Positions 1-5,879 of a stretch of DNA of 14,123 nucleotides are shown here, in pieces. The position numbers were made by a program, and so were the translations under genes. Numbering within the stretch: position 1 is the first letter of the stretch; every line of letters begins with the position of its first letter. The DNA comes from Actinomycetota bacterium (GTDB taxonomy: Bacteria; Actinomycetota; Actinomycetes; Nanopelagicales; Nanopelagicaceae). Where the stretch lies: positions 1 to 14,123 of the forward strand of contig NSHZ01000037.1 of the NCBI GenBank assembly GCA_002737595.1. The letters are read 5' to 3'. The notes beneath the pieces were generated by a model. It was not told the DNA's origin. It did no database searches and saw nothing but the letters and a program-made list of their open reading frames with translations.

Positions 1-500
1 GAGATACCCTGGAATCAGCGGGAATCGAGCGCGCTGTCGGCTTTGCCGCGGTCTCTAATGGCGATAACTCAAATATTCTCGCTGCGCGCACTGTGCGCGA
101 GGTGTATGGAGTAGGGAATGTGGTTGCCCGTATCTACGATCCCGGGCGCGCAGAAATCTACCAACGTCTCGGCATACCTACGGTGGCCACTGTTTCATGG
201 ACCGCTGACCAAGTGCTTCGGAGGTTACTCCCCGAAGGCGCAGCATCAGAGTGGCGTGATGCCTCAGGGACATTGGGACTCTTTGAAGTGCACCTAGATT
301 CCAGCTGGTTCGGGCACCGCGCAGTGCGCATCGAAATCAACACGCCCGCGCGGGTGGCTTTCATTACCCGTCTCGGGCAAGCGCTCATTCCAAATGGCAA
401 CACAGTTCTTCAGGCCGGAGATTTGATTCACGTAATTGCCCGCGATGCCGAACTTTCCAAGGTTGAATCCCTGCTCGCTGCCAAGCCCGAGGAGGATTAG
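1..500 (+). CDS. ceoB: TrkA-type K+ transport regulatory subunit, CeoB-like (5' truncated by window edge)
   Basis: This is the C-terminal part of a peripheral cytoplasmic regulatory subunit (RCK/KTN type) of a Trk/Ktr potassium transporter. The reading frame is open from base 3 and ends in TAG at 498-500, showing about 165 residues against roughly 220 for the family. The missing N-terminus would hold the GxGxxG nucleotide-binding loop. Visible parts are the rest of the Rossmann-like TrkA_N domain (SNGDNSNILAARTVRE, then VVARIYDPGRAEIYQRLGI) and a C-terminal TrkA_C domain beginning near SEWRDASGTLGLFEV. The next gene is a second TrkA-type protein two bases downstream, matching the ceoB-ceoC pair known in mycobacteria, so the two probably act as one two-subunit sensor of NAD(H) or another nucleotide. 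The symbol is given from family plus gene order; trkA would be equally acceptable. Confidence 0.9.
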   Translation, partial: DTLESAGIERAVGFAAVSNGDNSNILAARTVREVYGVGNVVARIYDPGRAEIYQRLGIPTVATVSWTADQVLRRLLPEGAASEWRDASGTLGLFEVHLDSSWFGHRAVRIEINTPARVAFITRLGQALIPNGNTVLQAGDLIHVIARDAELSKVESLLAAKPEED

Positions 501-502
501 AG

Positions 503-1171
503 ATGCGCGTAACTATTGTAGGAGCAGGAAATGTCGGGCGCTCCATTGCCAAGGAGTTGATCGGCAACGGCCACCACGTGATGTTGATTGATAAAGATCC
601 TAAGGCGATCAAGATAGATTCAGTTCCACAAGCGCAATGGCTTCTGGCTGATGCCTGCGAAGTTGCAAATCTTGAGGAAGCTCAGTTAAACAGTTCAAAC
701 GTACTTATTGCTGCCACTGGCGATGACAAAGTCAATCTCGTCGTTTCCCTTCTTGCCAAAACTGAGTACGGAGTTCCTAGAGTCGTTGCGCGCGTAAATC
801 ACCCAAAGAACGAATGGATGTTTAACGAAGCTTGGGGCGTAGACGTTGCTGTTTCAACTCCACGAATGCTCTCGGCTCTCGTAGAAGAAGCAGTATCTGT
901 GGGAGATCTTGTTCGACTCTTCACATTCAATCAAGGTGAGGCCAACCTGGTTGAGATAACTCTTCCGAGCACCGCTCCTTGTGTCGGTAAAAGAGTTCGC
1001 GATCTCGCACTCCCATCCGACGCAACTTTAGTTTCAATCCTTCGCGACGCCCACGTCATCACACCATCTCCAGATGACACGCTTGAAGCGGGAGATGAAC
1101 TGCTTTTCGTGGCTACCGCAGAGTCTGAGCCAGCGTTGCAAGCTTGCCTCGCCCCAAATCACGCTGGCTAG
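503..1171 (+). CDS. ceoC: TrkA-type K+ transport regulatory subunit, CeoC-like
   Basis: A full-length 222-residue RCK/KTN subunit that would gate a potassium transporter from the cytoplasmic side. The N-terminus is a Rossmann fold with GAGNVG at residues 7-12 and the acidic residue closing the second strand at D30, followed by ATGDDKVN at 71-78. Residues from about 135 to 210 form the TrkA_C ligand-binding domain. The start is ATG at 503. GGAGG at 491-495, inside the end of the upstream gene, serves as ribosome binding site, so the two genes are co-transcribed and probably translationally linked. The stop TAG lies in the palindrome CTAG (1168-1171), which also supplies the stop of the convergent DUF3159 gene. 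No transporter membrane subunit (TrkH/KtrB type) is visible in the window. Confidence 0.93.
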   Translation: MRVTIVGAGNVGRSIAKELIGNGHHVMLIDKDPKAIKIDSVPQAQWLLADACEVANLEEAQLNSSNVLIAATGDDKVNLVVSLLAKTEYGVPRVVARVNHPKNEWMFNEAWGVDVAVSTPRMLSALVEEAVSVGDLVRLFTFNQGEANLVEITLPSTAPCVGKRVRDLALPSDATLVSILRDAHVITPSPDDTLEAGDELLFVATAESEPALQACLAPNHAG

Positions 1172-1785
1172 TTATTTTTATCTTCGCTTTCGACTGCTGG
1201 CGCGCTGCGTTTTAGAATTGCCCAAGTGAGATATATGGTCACCAAGAAGAGTGGCCATCCCACGATAAGAGTTGCCACGCCAAGCGCAGTAGTTTCATTA
1301 GCCAAGTAGAGCGGCACTTGGATAGCAAGGCGCACCACAAAGAGCCCGACCCAAATCCACCCCGCGAGCAAGTAGGCACGCAGGCGAACCGGATTCTTTC
1401 GCCAACCAAGATTCTCTCCAAGAATCGGCCCCAGTACTAAACCAAGGATCGGCCAACGCAGCAAGTTTGCCACCAAATAAACCACACCATAGATGCCACT
1501 CTTGATCATGCCCGGAAGGAAGAAATTCTCCGCTTTACCTGTGCTACGCGAAAACCAAGCGCATATAAGCACGCCTAAAAGTCCAGAGATAGCGTGCTGT
1601 ACGGTGTCGCGCTTTACTAAACGCGCAATAGCAGCAACCACAGCGATCGCCAGCGCAATAATGAGCGACAGATCTAGCTTCCTGCTAATTGTAAAGACAA
1701 ATACGAACGCGAGTGATGGAAGACCTGAATCAATAACCCCACGTTTACCACCGAGGGCATCAATAACTTTGCTGTGATCGCTCAT
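1168..1785 (-). CDS. DUF3159 family membrane protein
   Basis: A 205-residue integral membrane protein of the actinobacterial DUF3159 family, whose function is unknown. The N-terminal signature LGGKRGVIDSGLPSLAFV (residues 11-28) is typical of the family. About five or six hydrophobic segments follow (roughly 24-35, 40-56, 65-78, 98-122, 138-160 and 168-190), with a charged C-terminal tail. The open frame extends upstream to 1920, but the signature and the ATGA overlap with the OB-fold gene place the start at ATG 1785. It is the last gene of a four-gene minus-strand operon (thioesterase, dut, OB-fold, DUF3159). Neighbouring ceoB/ceoC in many actinobacteria suggest a membrane or ion-related role, but that is only contextual. 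Confidence 0.88.
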   Translation of the reverse strand: MSDHSKVIDALGGKRGVIDSGLPSLAFVFVFTISRKLDLSLIIALAIAVVAAIARLVKRDTVQHAISGLLGVLICAWFSRSTGKAENFFLPGMIKSGIYGVVYLVANLLRWPILGLVLGPILGENLGWRKNPVRLRAYLLAGWIWVGLFVVRLAIQVPLYLANETTALGVATLIVGWPLFLVTIYLTWAILKRSAPAVESEDKNN

Positions 1786-2126
1786 TTGGTATTTGGAAAG
1801 AGTCGATATACAGGGTTGTAAGAGAGCCAACCCTCTTCGTTTTGCATGATCATTCCAGTGACCTCTATATCTCTTCCAGGCGCGATCGCCGCAATGCTCC
1901 TCTGTCCGAGCCAAATGCAAGTCAGTTTTCCGGAACCATCCTGTATCTCAACCTCTAACGCAGGCACTCCAGAGCGTGGGCGAATAACGAGGGAACTGAT
2001 AGTTCCGATAACAGTGGCCCGACGACGCGGTTGCAAGTCCGCAACACGTGTATGCATGTGACGATTTGCGTCGGTGTGCAGAGAATCTGCATATTGCTCT
2101 GTTCGTGAAAACTCCCGCTTATTCAT
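1782..2126 (-). CDS. OB-fold nucleic acid-binding domain protein
   Basis: A small protein of 114 residues with a single OB-fold of the tRNA-anticodon/RecG-wedge type. The core runs from RRRATVIGTISSLVIRP to EGWLSYNPVYRL (about residues 34-109), with GVPALEVEIQDGSGKLTCIW (53-72) as the central strands. The family is conserved next to dut and DUF3159 in actinobacteria (the Rv2694c type in M. tuberculosis) and presumably binds single-stranded nucleic acid; no specific function is established to my knowledge. I place the start at ATG 2126, which overlaps the end of dut by 8 bases. An open frame continues 12 codons further up, but those codons lie inside dut and look unlike the family. The stop overlaps the DUF3159 start as ATGA. 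Confidence 0.87.
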   Translation of the reverse strand: MNKREFSRTEQYADSLHTDANRHMHTRVADLQPRRRATVIGTISSLVIRPRSGVPALEVEIQDGSGKLTCIWLGQRSIAAIAPGRDIEVTGMIMQNEEGWLSYNPVYRLFPNTK

Positions 2127-2562
2127 GAGTGACCCCAGTCGAACCGAACCCGCCAGCACCACGTGCGCTTTCAGGAAGAACTTCTACTTCCACGAATTGC
2201 GCGTTTTCTACGCGCTGAATCACTAATTGTGCGATGCGATCCCCGCGCTTAATTAAGAAATCCTCTGTACGGTCATGATTGATGACTATCACCTTAATCT
2301 CGCCGCGATAACCCGAATCAATTGTGCCTGGAGCATTAACTATGCCAATTCCACTTTTTATCGCAAGGCCGGAGCGGGGGTGCACAAAAGCTGCAAAACC
2401 ATCTGGGAGAGCAATCGACAGACCTGTCGATACGAGAGCCCGCTCCCCAGGAGCGATAACCAGATCCTCGCTACTGCAAAGATCAGCCCCAGCATCGCCT
2501 GGTTTCGCATAAGACGGAAGAGAAAGGCTCGGATCGCTTCGAGTAATAAGGATTTCGACCAT
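2119..2562 (-). CDS. dut: Deoxyuridine 5'-triphosphate nucleotidohydrolase (dUTPase)
   Basis: Hydrolyses dUTP to dUMP and pyrophosphate, keeping uracil out of DNA and feeding thymidylate synthesis. It is a cytoplasmic homotrimer in this family. At 147 residues it has the usual length, and all five trimeric dUTPase motifs are visible in order: GDAGADL (22-28), PRSGLA (62-67), GTIDSGYRGEIKV (79-91, with the discriminating D82 and Tyr85), GDRIAQLV (107-114) and the C-terminal arm RGAGGFGSTG (134-143). The start ATG 2562 overlaps the thioesterase stop by one base (TAATG), and the 3' end overlaps the OB-fold gene. This is the most securely identified gene in the left half. The actinobacterial DUF3710 gene usually found between dut and the OB-fold gene is absent. 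Confidence 0.97.
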   Translation of the reverse strand: MVEILITRSDPSLSLPSYAKPGDAGADLCSSEDLVIAPGERALVSTGLSIALPDGFAAFVHPRSGLAIKSGIGIVNAPGTIDSGYRGEIKVIVINHDRTEDFLIKRGDRIAQLVIQRVENAQFVEVEVLPESARGAGGFGSTGVTHE

Positions 2563-3146
2563 TAGGGGTTCACCTCAAAGGAAGAGTCAATCTCGCGCAT
2601 AAGTGCTGGATTGCCTTGGATCCGGGTGAGGTAATCCTCGGGGGCTGAATCAAGAAAATGTTGCATATCAACAATGACAAATAGAGATTGCGCGCGAATG
2701 GCAATCGGGCCATCCACCGCGTTCAATCGCCCTTCACACCGTGAATAAACCTTGCGTCCAGACACACCCAAGATCTCTGCACTGAGATGAATCACCGAAC
2801 CGACAGGCACGGGCAGCAGGAAATCAGTTTCGAGTCGTCCCGTGACTGCTGGCTTGCGCAAGAGCCACATCAAGTGGCCAAGCACTTCGTCACAGGCAAG
2901 CGTCAGGATTCCTCCGTGCGCCAAGCCGGGAGCTCCCTGGTGAAATTCAGAGACCGTGAAGATAGAGGTGATGCTGGCGCCTTCACCTGCAGTCGAGCGA
3001 ATGCGCAGACCAGTGGGGTGAGAATGGCCGCAGCCGAAGCAATGCTCGAGATGGGAAGGGATCTCTTGACCAGACCTTGGTGCATCGGGATGCACTTGAG
3101 CTGATTGAGCATCAGCCGGTGGAGTAGTTGAAGGGACGCGTGCCAC
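2562..3146 (-). CDS. PaaI-type hotdog-fold thioesterase family protein
   Basis: A probable acyl-CoA thioesterase-like protein of the hotdog (4HBT/PaaI) superfamily; the substrate is unknown. Taking GTG 3146 as start gives 194 residues. A variable, proline/alanine-rich leader of about 30 residues is followed by HCFGCGHSHPTGLRI (35-49), common in actinobacterial members, and the catalytic-helix motif GLAHGGILTLACDEVLG (74-90) with HGG at 77-79 and acidic D86/E87. The start is uncertain. ATG 3170 (eight codons up) is possible, but neither start has a Shine-Dalgarno sequence, and TACTCT lies exactly six bases before GTG 3146, as at other transcript starts here. It heads the operon with dut and diverges from the SDR gene. 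This gene is not part of the M. tuberculosis version of the block as I remember it. Confidence 0.82.
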   Translation of the reverse strand: MARVPSTTPPADAQSAQVHPDAPRSGQEIPSHLEHCFGCGHSHPTGLRIRSTAGEGASITSIFTVSEFHQGAPGLAHGGILTLACDEVLGHLMWLLRKPAVTGRLETDFLLPVPVGSVIHLSAEILGVSGRKVYSRCEGRLNAVDGPIAIRAQSLFVIVDMQHFLDSAPEDYLTRIQGNPALMREIDSSFEVNP

Positions 3147-3152
3147 GTTCCC

Positions 3153-3162
3153 AGAGTACCTT
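3153..3162. promoter_or_regulatory. Overlapping divergent -10 elements (bidirectional promoter)
   Basis: The ten bases AGAGTACCTT read TACCTT on the plus strand (3157-3162) and TACTCT on the minus strand (3158-3153). They share the central TA. Each TANNNT hexamer is followed by exactly six bases and then a start codon: ATG 3169 for the SDR gene and GTG 3146 for the thioesterase. One symmetric element could therefore launch two leaderless transcripts whose first bases are 24 bp apart, and polymerase could open only one at a time. No convincing -35 hexamer is seen on either side. The promoter role is inference from spacing. Confidence 0.55.
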
Positions 3163-3168
3163 TCTTCC

Positions 3169-4038
3169 ATGTCTCTTTCGCACTCTGACAAGACCGCGTT
3201 AATCACAGGGGCGACCAGCGGAATTGGGCTCTACACAGCTCGCGAACTGGTCTCTGCGGGCTGGCGAGTAGTCGGTACCGCACGCACGCCTGCTCAAGCC
3301 GACCAATTACTCCGAGACGTACCTGGGGTAGAGGTGCTGGTCGCTGATTTCACTGAGCCGGAGAGCGCCTCGAATCTCATCTCTCAGACCTTGGATCTGT
3401 TAGGACAAGCGCCGTATGCCTTGGTCAATAATGCTGGATTTGCCGCACCAGGGGCGATCGAAGATGTAGCGCCGGCGTACGCAGCCGAGCAAGTTCGAGT
3501 GAATCTCTTCATTCCCGCAGAACTCATCCGTGGATTTCTCCCCAGCATGCGAAGTCGAGGGAGCGGACGGATCGTCAATATTTCATCAGTAAGTGGAAGA
3601 GTGGCGGCGCCCTTTCTAGGTTGGTACAGCGCGAGCAAGTTCGCCCTTGAAGCGTTAAGCGATGCACTACGCGTCGAACTCACCGGCAGTGGTATCCATG
3701 TCTGCCTGATCGAACCCACTTCCTTTTCGTCAAACATCTGGTCTAAAGCTGGGACGCAACTTCCCACAACCGGTCCACACCAGAAGATTTACAAGAAAGC
3801 TGCCCGCCTTGTGCACGCCGAATATCCGGCCCCCACTCCCGTGGCATTAGTGATTCGGGAAGCCATCGAAAGCGAATCTCCTCGAATTCGCTACTTAGTG
3901 GGCAAAGGAACTGGCACAATCCCCTACGTTCGTCTTCTGCCCGCCAAAGTGATTGATACATTCGTAGCGATCACGTTCGGACTCAAGCGGCCACCACTAC
4001 TCATGCGTCTGCTCACCAAACGATCAACCCGAGGATGA
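3169..4038 (+). CDS. Short-chain dehydrogenase/reductase (SDR) family oxidoreductase
   Basis: An NAD(P)(H)-dependent classical SDR of 289 residues; the substrate cannot be told from sequence. The cofactor loop TGATSGIG is at residues 13-20, NNAG at 87-90, the catalytic serine in NISS (137-140), and the catalytic YSASK at 153-157 (Tyr153, Lys157). A proline-containing PTSF segment follows at 183-186, where other SDRs have the PG motif. The basic and hydrophobic C-terminus resembles SDRs acting on lipid-like substrates. The start ATG 3169 leaves only eight residues before the first beta strand, so it is well fixed. There is no Shine-Dalgarno sequence, and TACCTT six bases upstream suggests a leaderless mRNA. 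DUF3093 follows after one base, so the two are co-transcribed. Confidence 0.92.
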   Translation: MSLSHSDKTALITGATSGIGLYTARELVSAGWRVVGTARTPAQADQLLRDVPGVEVLVADFTEPESASNLISQTLDLLGQAPYALVNNAGFAAPGAIEDVAPAYAAEQVRVNLFIPAELIRGFLPSMRSRGSGRIVNISSVSGRVAAPFLGWYSASKFALEALSDALRVELTGSGIHVCLIEPTSFSSNIWSKAGTQLPTTGPHQKIYKKAARLVHAEYPAPTPVALVIREAIESESPRIRYLVGKGTGTIPYVRLLPAKVIDTFVAITFGLKRPPLLMRLLTKRSTRG

Positions 4039-4039
4039 C

Positions 4040-4474
4040 ATGTTTCTAGAGAAGGTATATCCCCCACCGATTTCGTGGTTTCTGGCGATGATTTTTGGGC
4101 TAGCTATTGGTCTTGTTTTTGGCGCACCATTTGGTGTCCTCGTGGGCTTGATCGGCGGATTACTTGCTGCCGGTTTAGTGAGCTTCTCACTCTGGCGTTC
4201 TATCTTTGAAATTAGCATTGATGGAGAGATGCTCGTCGCCGAGGGAAACGAAATCCCGCGAGCACAAATTACGCTCTGCACCCCACTCGATCGGGCAGCA
4301 ACTCGCTCCACATTGGGACCGAAGGCAGATCCAGCGGCCCTCATCATCATGCGAGGCTGGGTGCATACAGCGGTGAAGATAGATATCGCAGATCCGGCCA
4401 AACGACGACCCTACATATTCGTCTCGACCAGGCAATCCGACACGATCGCGGAACTGCTCAACAAAAAAGAGTAA
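4040..4474 (+). CDS. DUF3093 family membrane protein
   Basis: A 144-residue protein of the actinobacterial DUF3093 family (Rv2698 type), of unknown function. Two closely spaced transmembrane segments lie at about residues 11-30 and 32-52, followed by a soluble domain. The family's most recognisable stretch, GPKADPAALIIMRGWVHTAV (93-112), is present, then YIFVSTRQSD (125-134). The start ATG 4040 is preceded by GAGG at 4031-4034 and lies one base after the SDR stop, indicating coupled translation. It converges with DUF4193 across a nine-base gap, an arrangement shared with mycobacteria. The conserved pairing of DUF3093 with dut and DUF4193 is known; what the proteins do together is not. Confidence 0.88.
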   Translation: MFLEKVYPPPISWFLAMIFGLAIGLVFGAPFGVLVGLIGGLLAAGLVSFSLWRSIFEISIDGEMLVAEGNEIPRAQITLCTPLDRAATRSTLGPKADPAALIIMRGWVHTAVKIDIADPAKRRPYIFVSTRQSDTIAELLNKKE

Positions 4475-4483
4475 ACGAGAAAG

Positions 4484-4780
4484 TTACGCGCACTCACCAC
4501 AGACCGCAGTAACGCCCTGGCCCTTGGCAAGTTGCGTGCGGTGGTGAACAAGAAAACAACGTGAACAAGTAAATTCATCTGCCTGTTTCGGCAGAACTCG
4601 AACGGTGAGTTCCTCTCCAGAGAGATCTGCTCCTGGCAATTCGAGCGTTTCAGCAAGTTCGGCTTCGTCTACATCGACTTGACCAGATTGCGCTTCCGCA
4701 CGACGCGCCTTTAACTCCTCAATCGATTCCTCGGTGAGTTCGTCATCGGTCTTGCGCGGGGTGTCGTAATCGGTGGCCAT
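4484..4780 (-). CDS. DUF4193 family zinc-ribbon protein
   Basis: A small acidic protein of 98 residues in the actinobacterial DUF4193 family (Rv2699c type). The N-terminal half is rich in Glu and Asp with a short helical stretch (EESIEELKARRAEA, about 18-30). The C-terminal third carries four cysteines as CSRC (72-75) and CGEC (94-97), a zinc-ribbon-like knuckle pair. Function is unknown; a zinc ribbon and acidic helix would suit an RNA polymerase or ribosome partner, which is speculation. The start is fixed at ATG 4780 by AAGGAG six bases upstream (4792-4787 on the minus strand). TTG at 4786 would extend it by two codons but lies inside the spacing region. It is the one gene here with a clear leader and Shine-Dalgarno sequence in front of a transcript start. 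Confidence 0.9.
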   Translation of the reverse strand: MATDYDTPRKTDDELTEESIEELKARRAEAQSGQVDVDEAELAETLELPGADLSGEELTVRVLPKQADEFTCSRCFLVHHRTQLAKGQGVTAVCGECA

Positions 4781-4786
4781 CTTCAA

Positions 4787-4792
4787 CTCCTT
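4787..4792 (-). promoter_or_regulatory. Shine-Dalgarno site of the DUF4193 gene
   Basis: AAGGAG on the minus strand, six bases before ATG 4780. It decides that start over TTG 4786 and contrasts with the apparently leaderless genes elsewhere in the window. Confidence 0.75.
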
Positions 4793-4940
4793 GACATCAA
4801 CTTCTCTTCAGAAATACCGCAACTCGCGAATCATGCCTCCTTTTTCCCCTTCAGATAGCCAAAATGGCTGTGAATTGCTCAATATTTCGCCAAATAAGCG
4901 TGATCTCACTCTCAATCGACCTCTTGGTTGGCATCGAAGA

Positions 4941-4954
4941 CCCCCGATCGGGGG
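4941..4954. promoter_or_regulatory. Perfect 14-bp palindrome upstream of the carbonic anhydrase promoter
   Basis: CCCCCGATCGGGGG is a perfect inverted repeat with no spacer, ending two bases before the -10 hexamer TAACCT at 4957. It sits where the spacer between -35 and -10 would be, a typical operator position. No T-run follows on either strand, so it does not look like an intrinsic terminator. The binding protein, if any, is unknown. Confidence 0.5.
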
Positions 4955-4956
4955 GC

Positions 4957-4962
4957 TAACCT
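4957..4962 (+). promoter_or_regulatory. -10 element, leaderless promoter of carbonic anhydrase-like gene
   Basis: TAACCT followed by six bases (CCTCTC) and then ATG 4969. The six bases are pyrimidine-rich and cannot act as a Shine-Dalgarno sequence, so the transcript most likely begins at the A of the start codon. TTGGCA at 4928-4933 is too distant (23 bases) to be a normal -35. Confidence 0.6.
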
Positions 4963-4968
4963 CCTCTC

Positions 4969-5490
4969 ATGCCTATTTACGCCCTCGGCGACCTCGTCCC
5001 CCAAATCCATGATTCCGCCTACGTCCACCCCGATGCCGTCATCATTGGAAGCGTGGTGATTGGTCCAGATTCAACCGTGTGGCCTGGCGCAGTTCTGCGA
5101 GGGGACACGGGAGTTATCACGGTTGGTTCAAGGACAAACATTCAAGACGGAGCCGTCATTCACACGCACACTAAGCACGTCACGACGATTGGTGATGACG
5201 TCGTCATTGGGCACAACGTGCATATTGAAGGCGCAATCATTGGAAATTCGTCTCTGATCGGTTCGGGCTCGACCGTATTACAAGGCAGCACCATTGGCTT
5301 CAACGCACTAGTGGGGGCACAAGCTTTAGTACCACCAAACACGACTATCCCGGATTATGCCAAAGCTTTGGGGGTTCCCGCGAAATTAACACTAAATTCG
5401 GTTGAACCTGGGTTTGGAAGTCCAAATGCTCAATTTTACGTAGCTGCTGGCAAGAAATATGCGACGGAACTTCGGCTGATTACAGATTAA
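4969..5490 (+). CDS. Gamma-class carbonic anhydrase family protein (left-handed beta-helix)
   Basis: A 173-residue cytoplasmic protein of the gamma carbonic anhydrase/PaaY/YrdA family, which forms trimers of left-handed beta-helices and, in active members, interconverts CO2 and bicarbonate with a metal held by three histidines. Hexapeptide repeats run from about residue 19 to 135. Conserved family residues are R44 and D46 (VLRGDTG), Q59 and D60 (NIQDGAVIH), H65 and H82. The usual pattern G-H-x-x-x-x-H-G, giving the third ligand five residues after the second, is here GHNVHIEG: that position is Glu87, and a His lies at 85. Activity as a carbonic anhydrase is therefore plausible but not assured. 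The gene stands alone behind its own promoter and ends in TTAA, shared with the stop of arsC. Confidence 0.88.
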   Translation: MPIYALGDLVPQIHDSAYVHPDAVIIGSVVIGPDSTVWPGAVLRGDTGVITVGSRTNIQDGAVIHTHTKHVTTIGDDVVIGHNVHIEGAIIGNSSLIGSGSTVLQGSTIGFNALVGAQALVPPNTTIPDYAKALGVPAKLTLNSVEPGFGSPNAQFYVAAGKKYATELRLITD

Positions 5491-5879
5491 GGCAATTCTG
5501 AAAGTAAGTTGAGAATTCGCTGCTCTATTTCATCGCGAATTGGTCGCACCGACTCAACGCCCTGACCGGCGGGATCATCCAACTTCCAATCGAGATATCG
5601 CTTGCCTGGATAGAACGGGCATTCATCGCCGCATCCCATCGTGATAACGACATCACTCTCCTGCACCGCTTCGTTGGTAAGTATTTTTGGAACTTCAGCA
5701 GAAATATCGATACCAACTTCGAGCATCGCCTCGACGACTGCTGAATTGATGGAATTCGCAGGAGCAGACCCGGCCGAACGTACTTTTACCCGCATGCCGC
5801 CATGGTGCTTGAGGAATGCTGCAGCCATTTGCGAACGTCCAGCGTTATGAACGCAAACGAAGAGCACGGTTGATCTCAC
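5487..5879 (-). CDS. arsC: Arsenate reductase, low-molecular-weight phosphatase type (ArsC)
   Basis: A 130-residue cytoplasmic enzyme of the low-molecular-weight tyrosine phosphatase fold. The P-loop CVHNAGRSQM gives nucleophile Cys9 and Arg15 (CX5R), and the segment MGCGDECPFYPGKRYLDWKL (81-100) ending in DDPAGQ (101-106) is characteristic of arsenate reductases of this type in actinobacteria. Members with this segment are known in Corynebacterium as mycothiol/mycoredoxin-dependent enzymes, which I infer here rather than thioredoxin dependence. Two further cysteines are present (83, 87). The start is GTG 5879, overlapping the copC stop as GTGA, so the two genes are translationally coupled. 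No arsR repressor or arsenite pump is visible, so a true arsenic role rests on family membership alone; a phosphatase role is the alternative. Confidence 0.9.
   Translation of the reverse strand: MRSTVLFVCVHNAGRSQMAAAFLKHHGGMRVKVRSAGSAPANSINSAVVEAMLEVGIDISAEVPKILTNEAVQESDVVITMGCGDECPFYPGKRYLDWKLDDPAGQGVESVRPIRDEIEQRILNLLSELP

Larger units (their letters stand above)
4781..4968. other. Intergenic region between divergent DUF4193 and carbonic anhydrase genes
   Basis: The only sizeable non-coding gap (188 bases). It holds the DUF4193 Shine-Dalgarno sequence at its left end, an AT-richer stretch around 4857-4897, and a G/C palindrome plus leaderless -10 at its right end. For DUF4193 I see only a weak candidate promoter on the minus strand: TTGAGC at 4882-4877 and TATCTG at 4857-4852, with a long 19-base spacer. 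I see no tRNA, small RNA with obvious terminator, or short ORF worth calling. Confidence 0.6.

Noticed and set aside
1786..1920. Extended N-terminus of the DUF3159 protein (45 extra codons)
   Set aside because: The extra sequence lies inside the OB-fold gene and precedes the family's N-terminal signature; the ATGA overlap at 1782-1785 gives a natural start.
3384..3767. 127-codon minus-strand open frame inside the SDR gene
   Set aside because: Antisense shadow; the SDR frame carries all catalytic motifs.
4941..4955. G/C-rich palindrome as an intrinsic terminator for DUF4193 or the carbonic anhydrase gene
   Set aside because: It lies upstream of both genes, has no loop longer than the palindrome centre and no following T-run on either strand.
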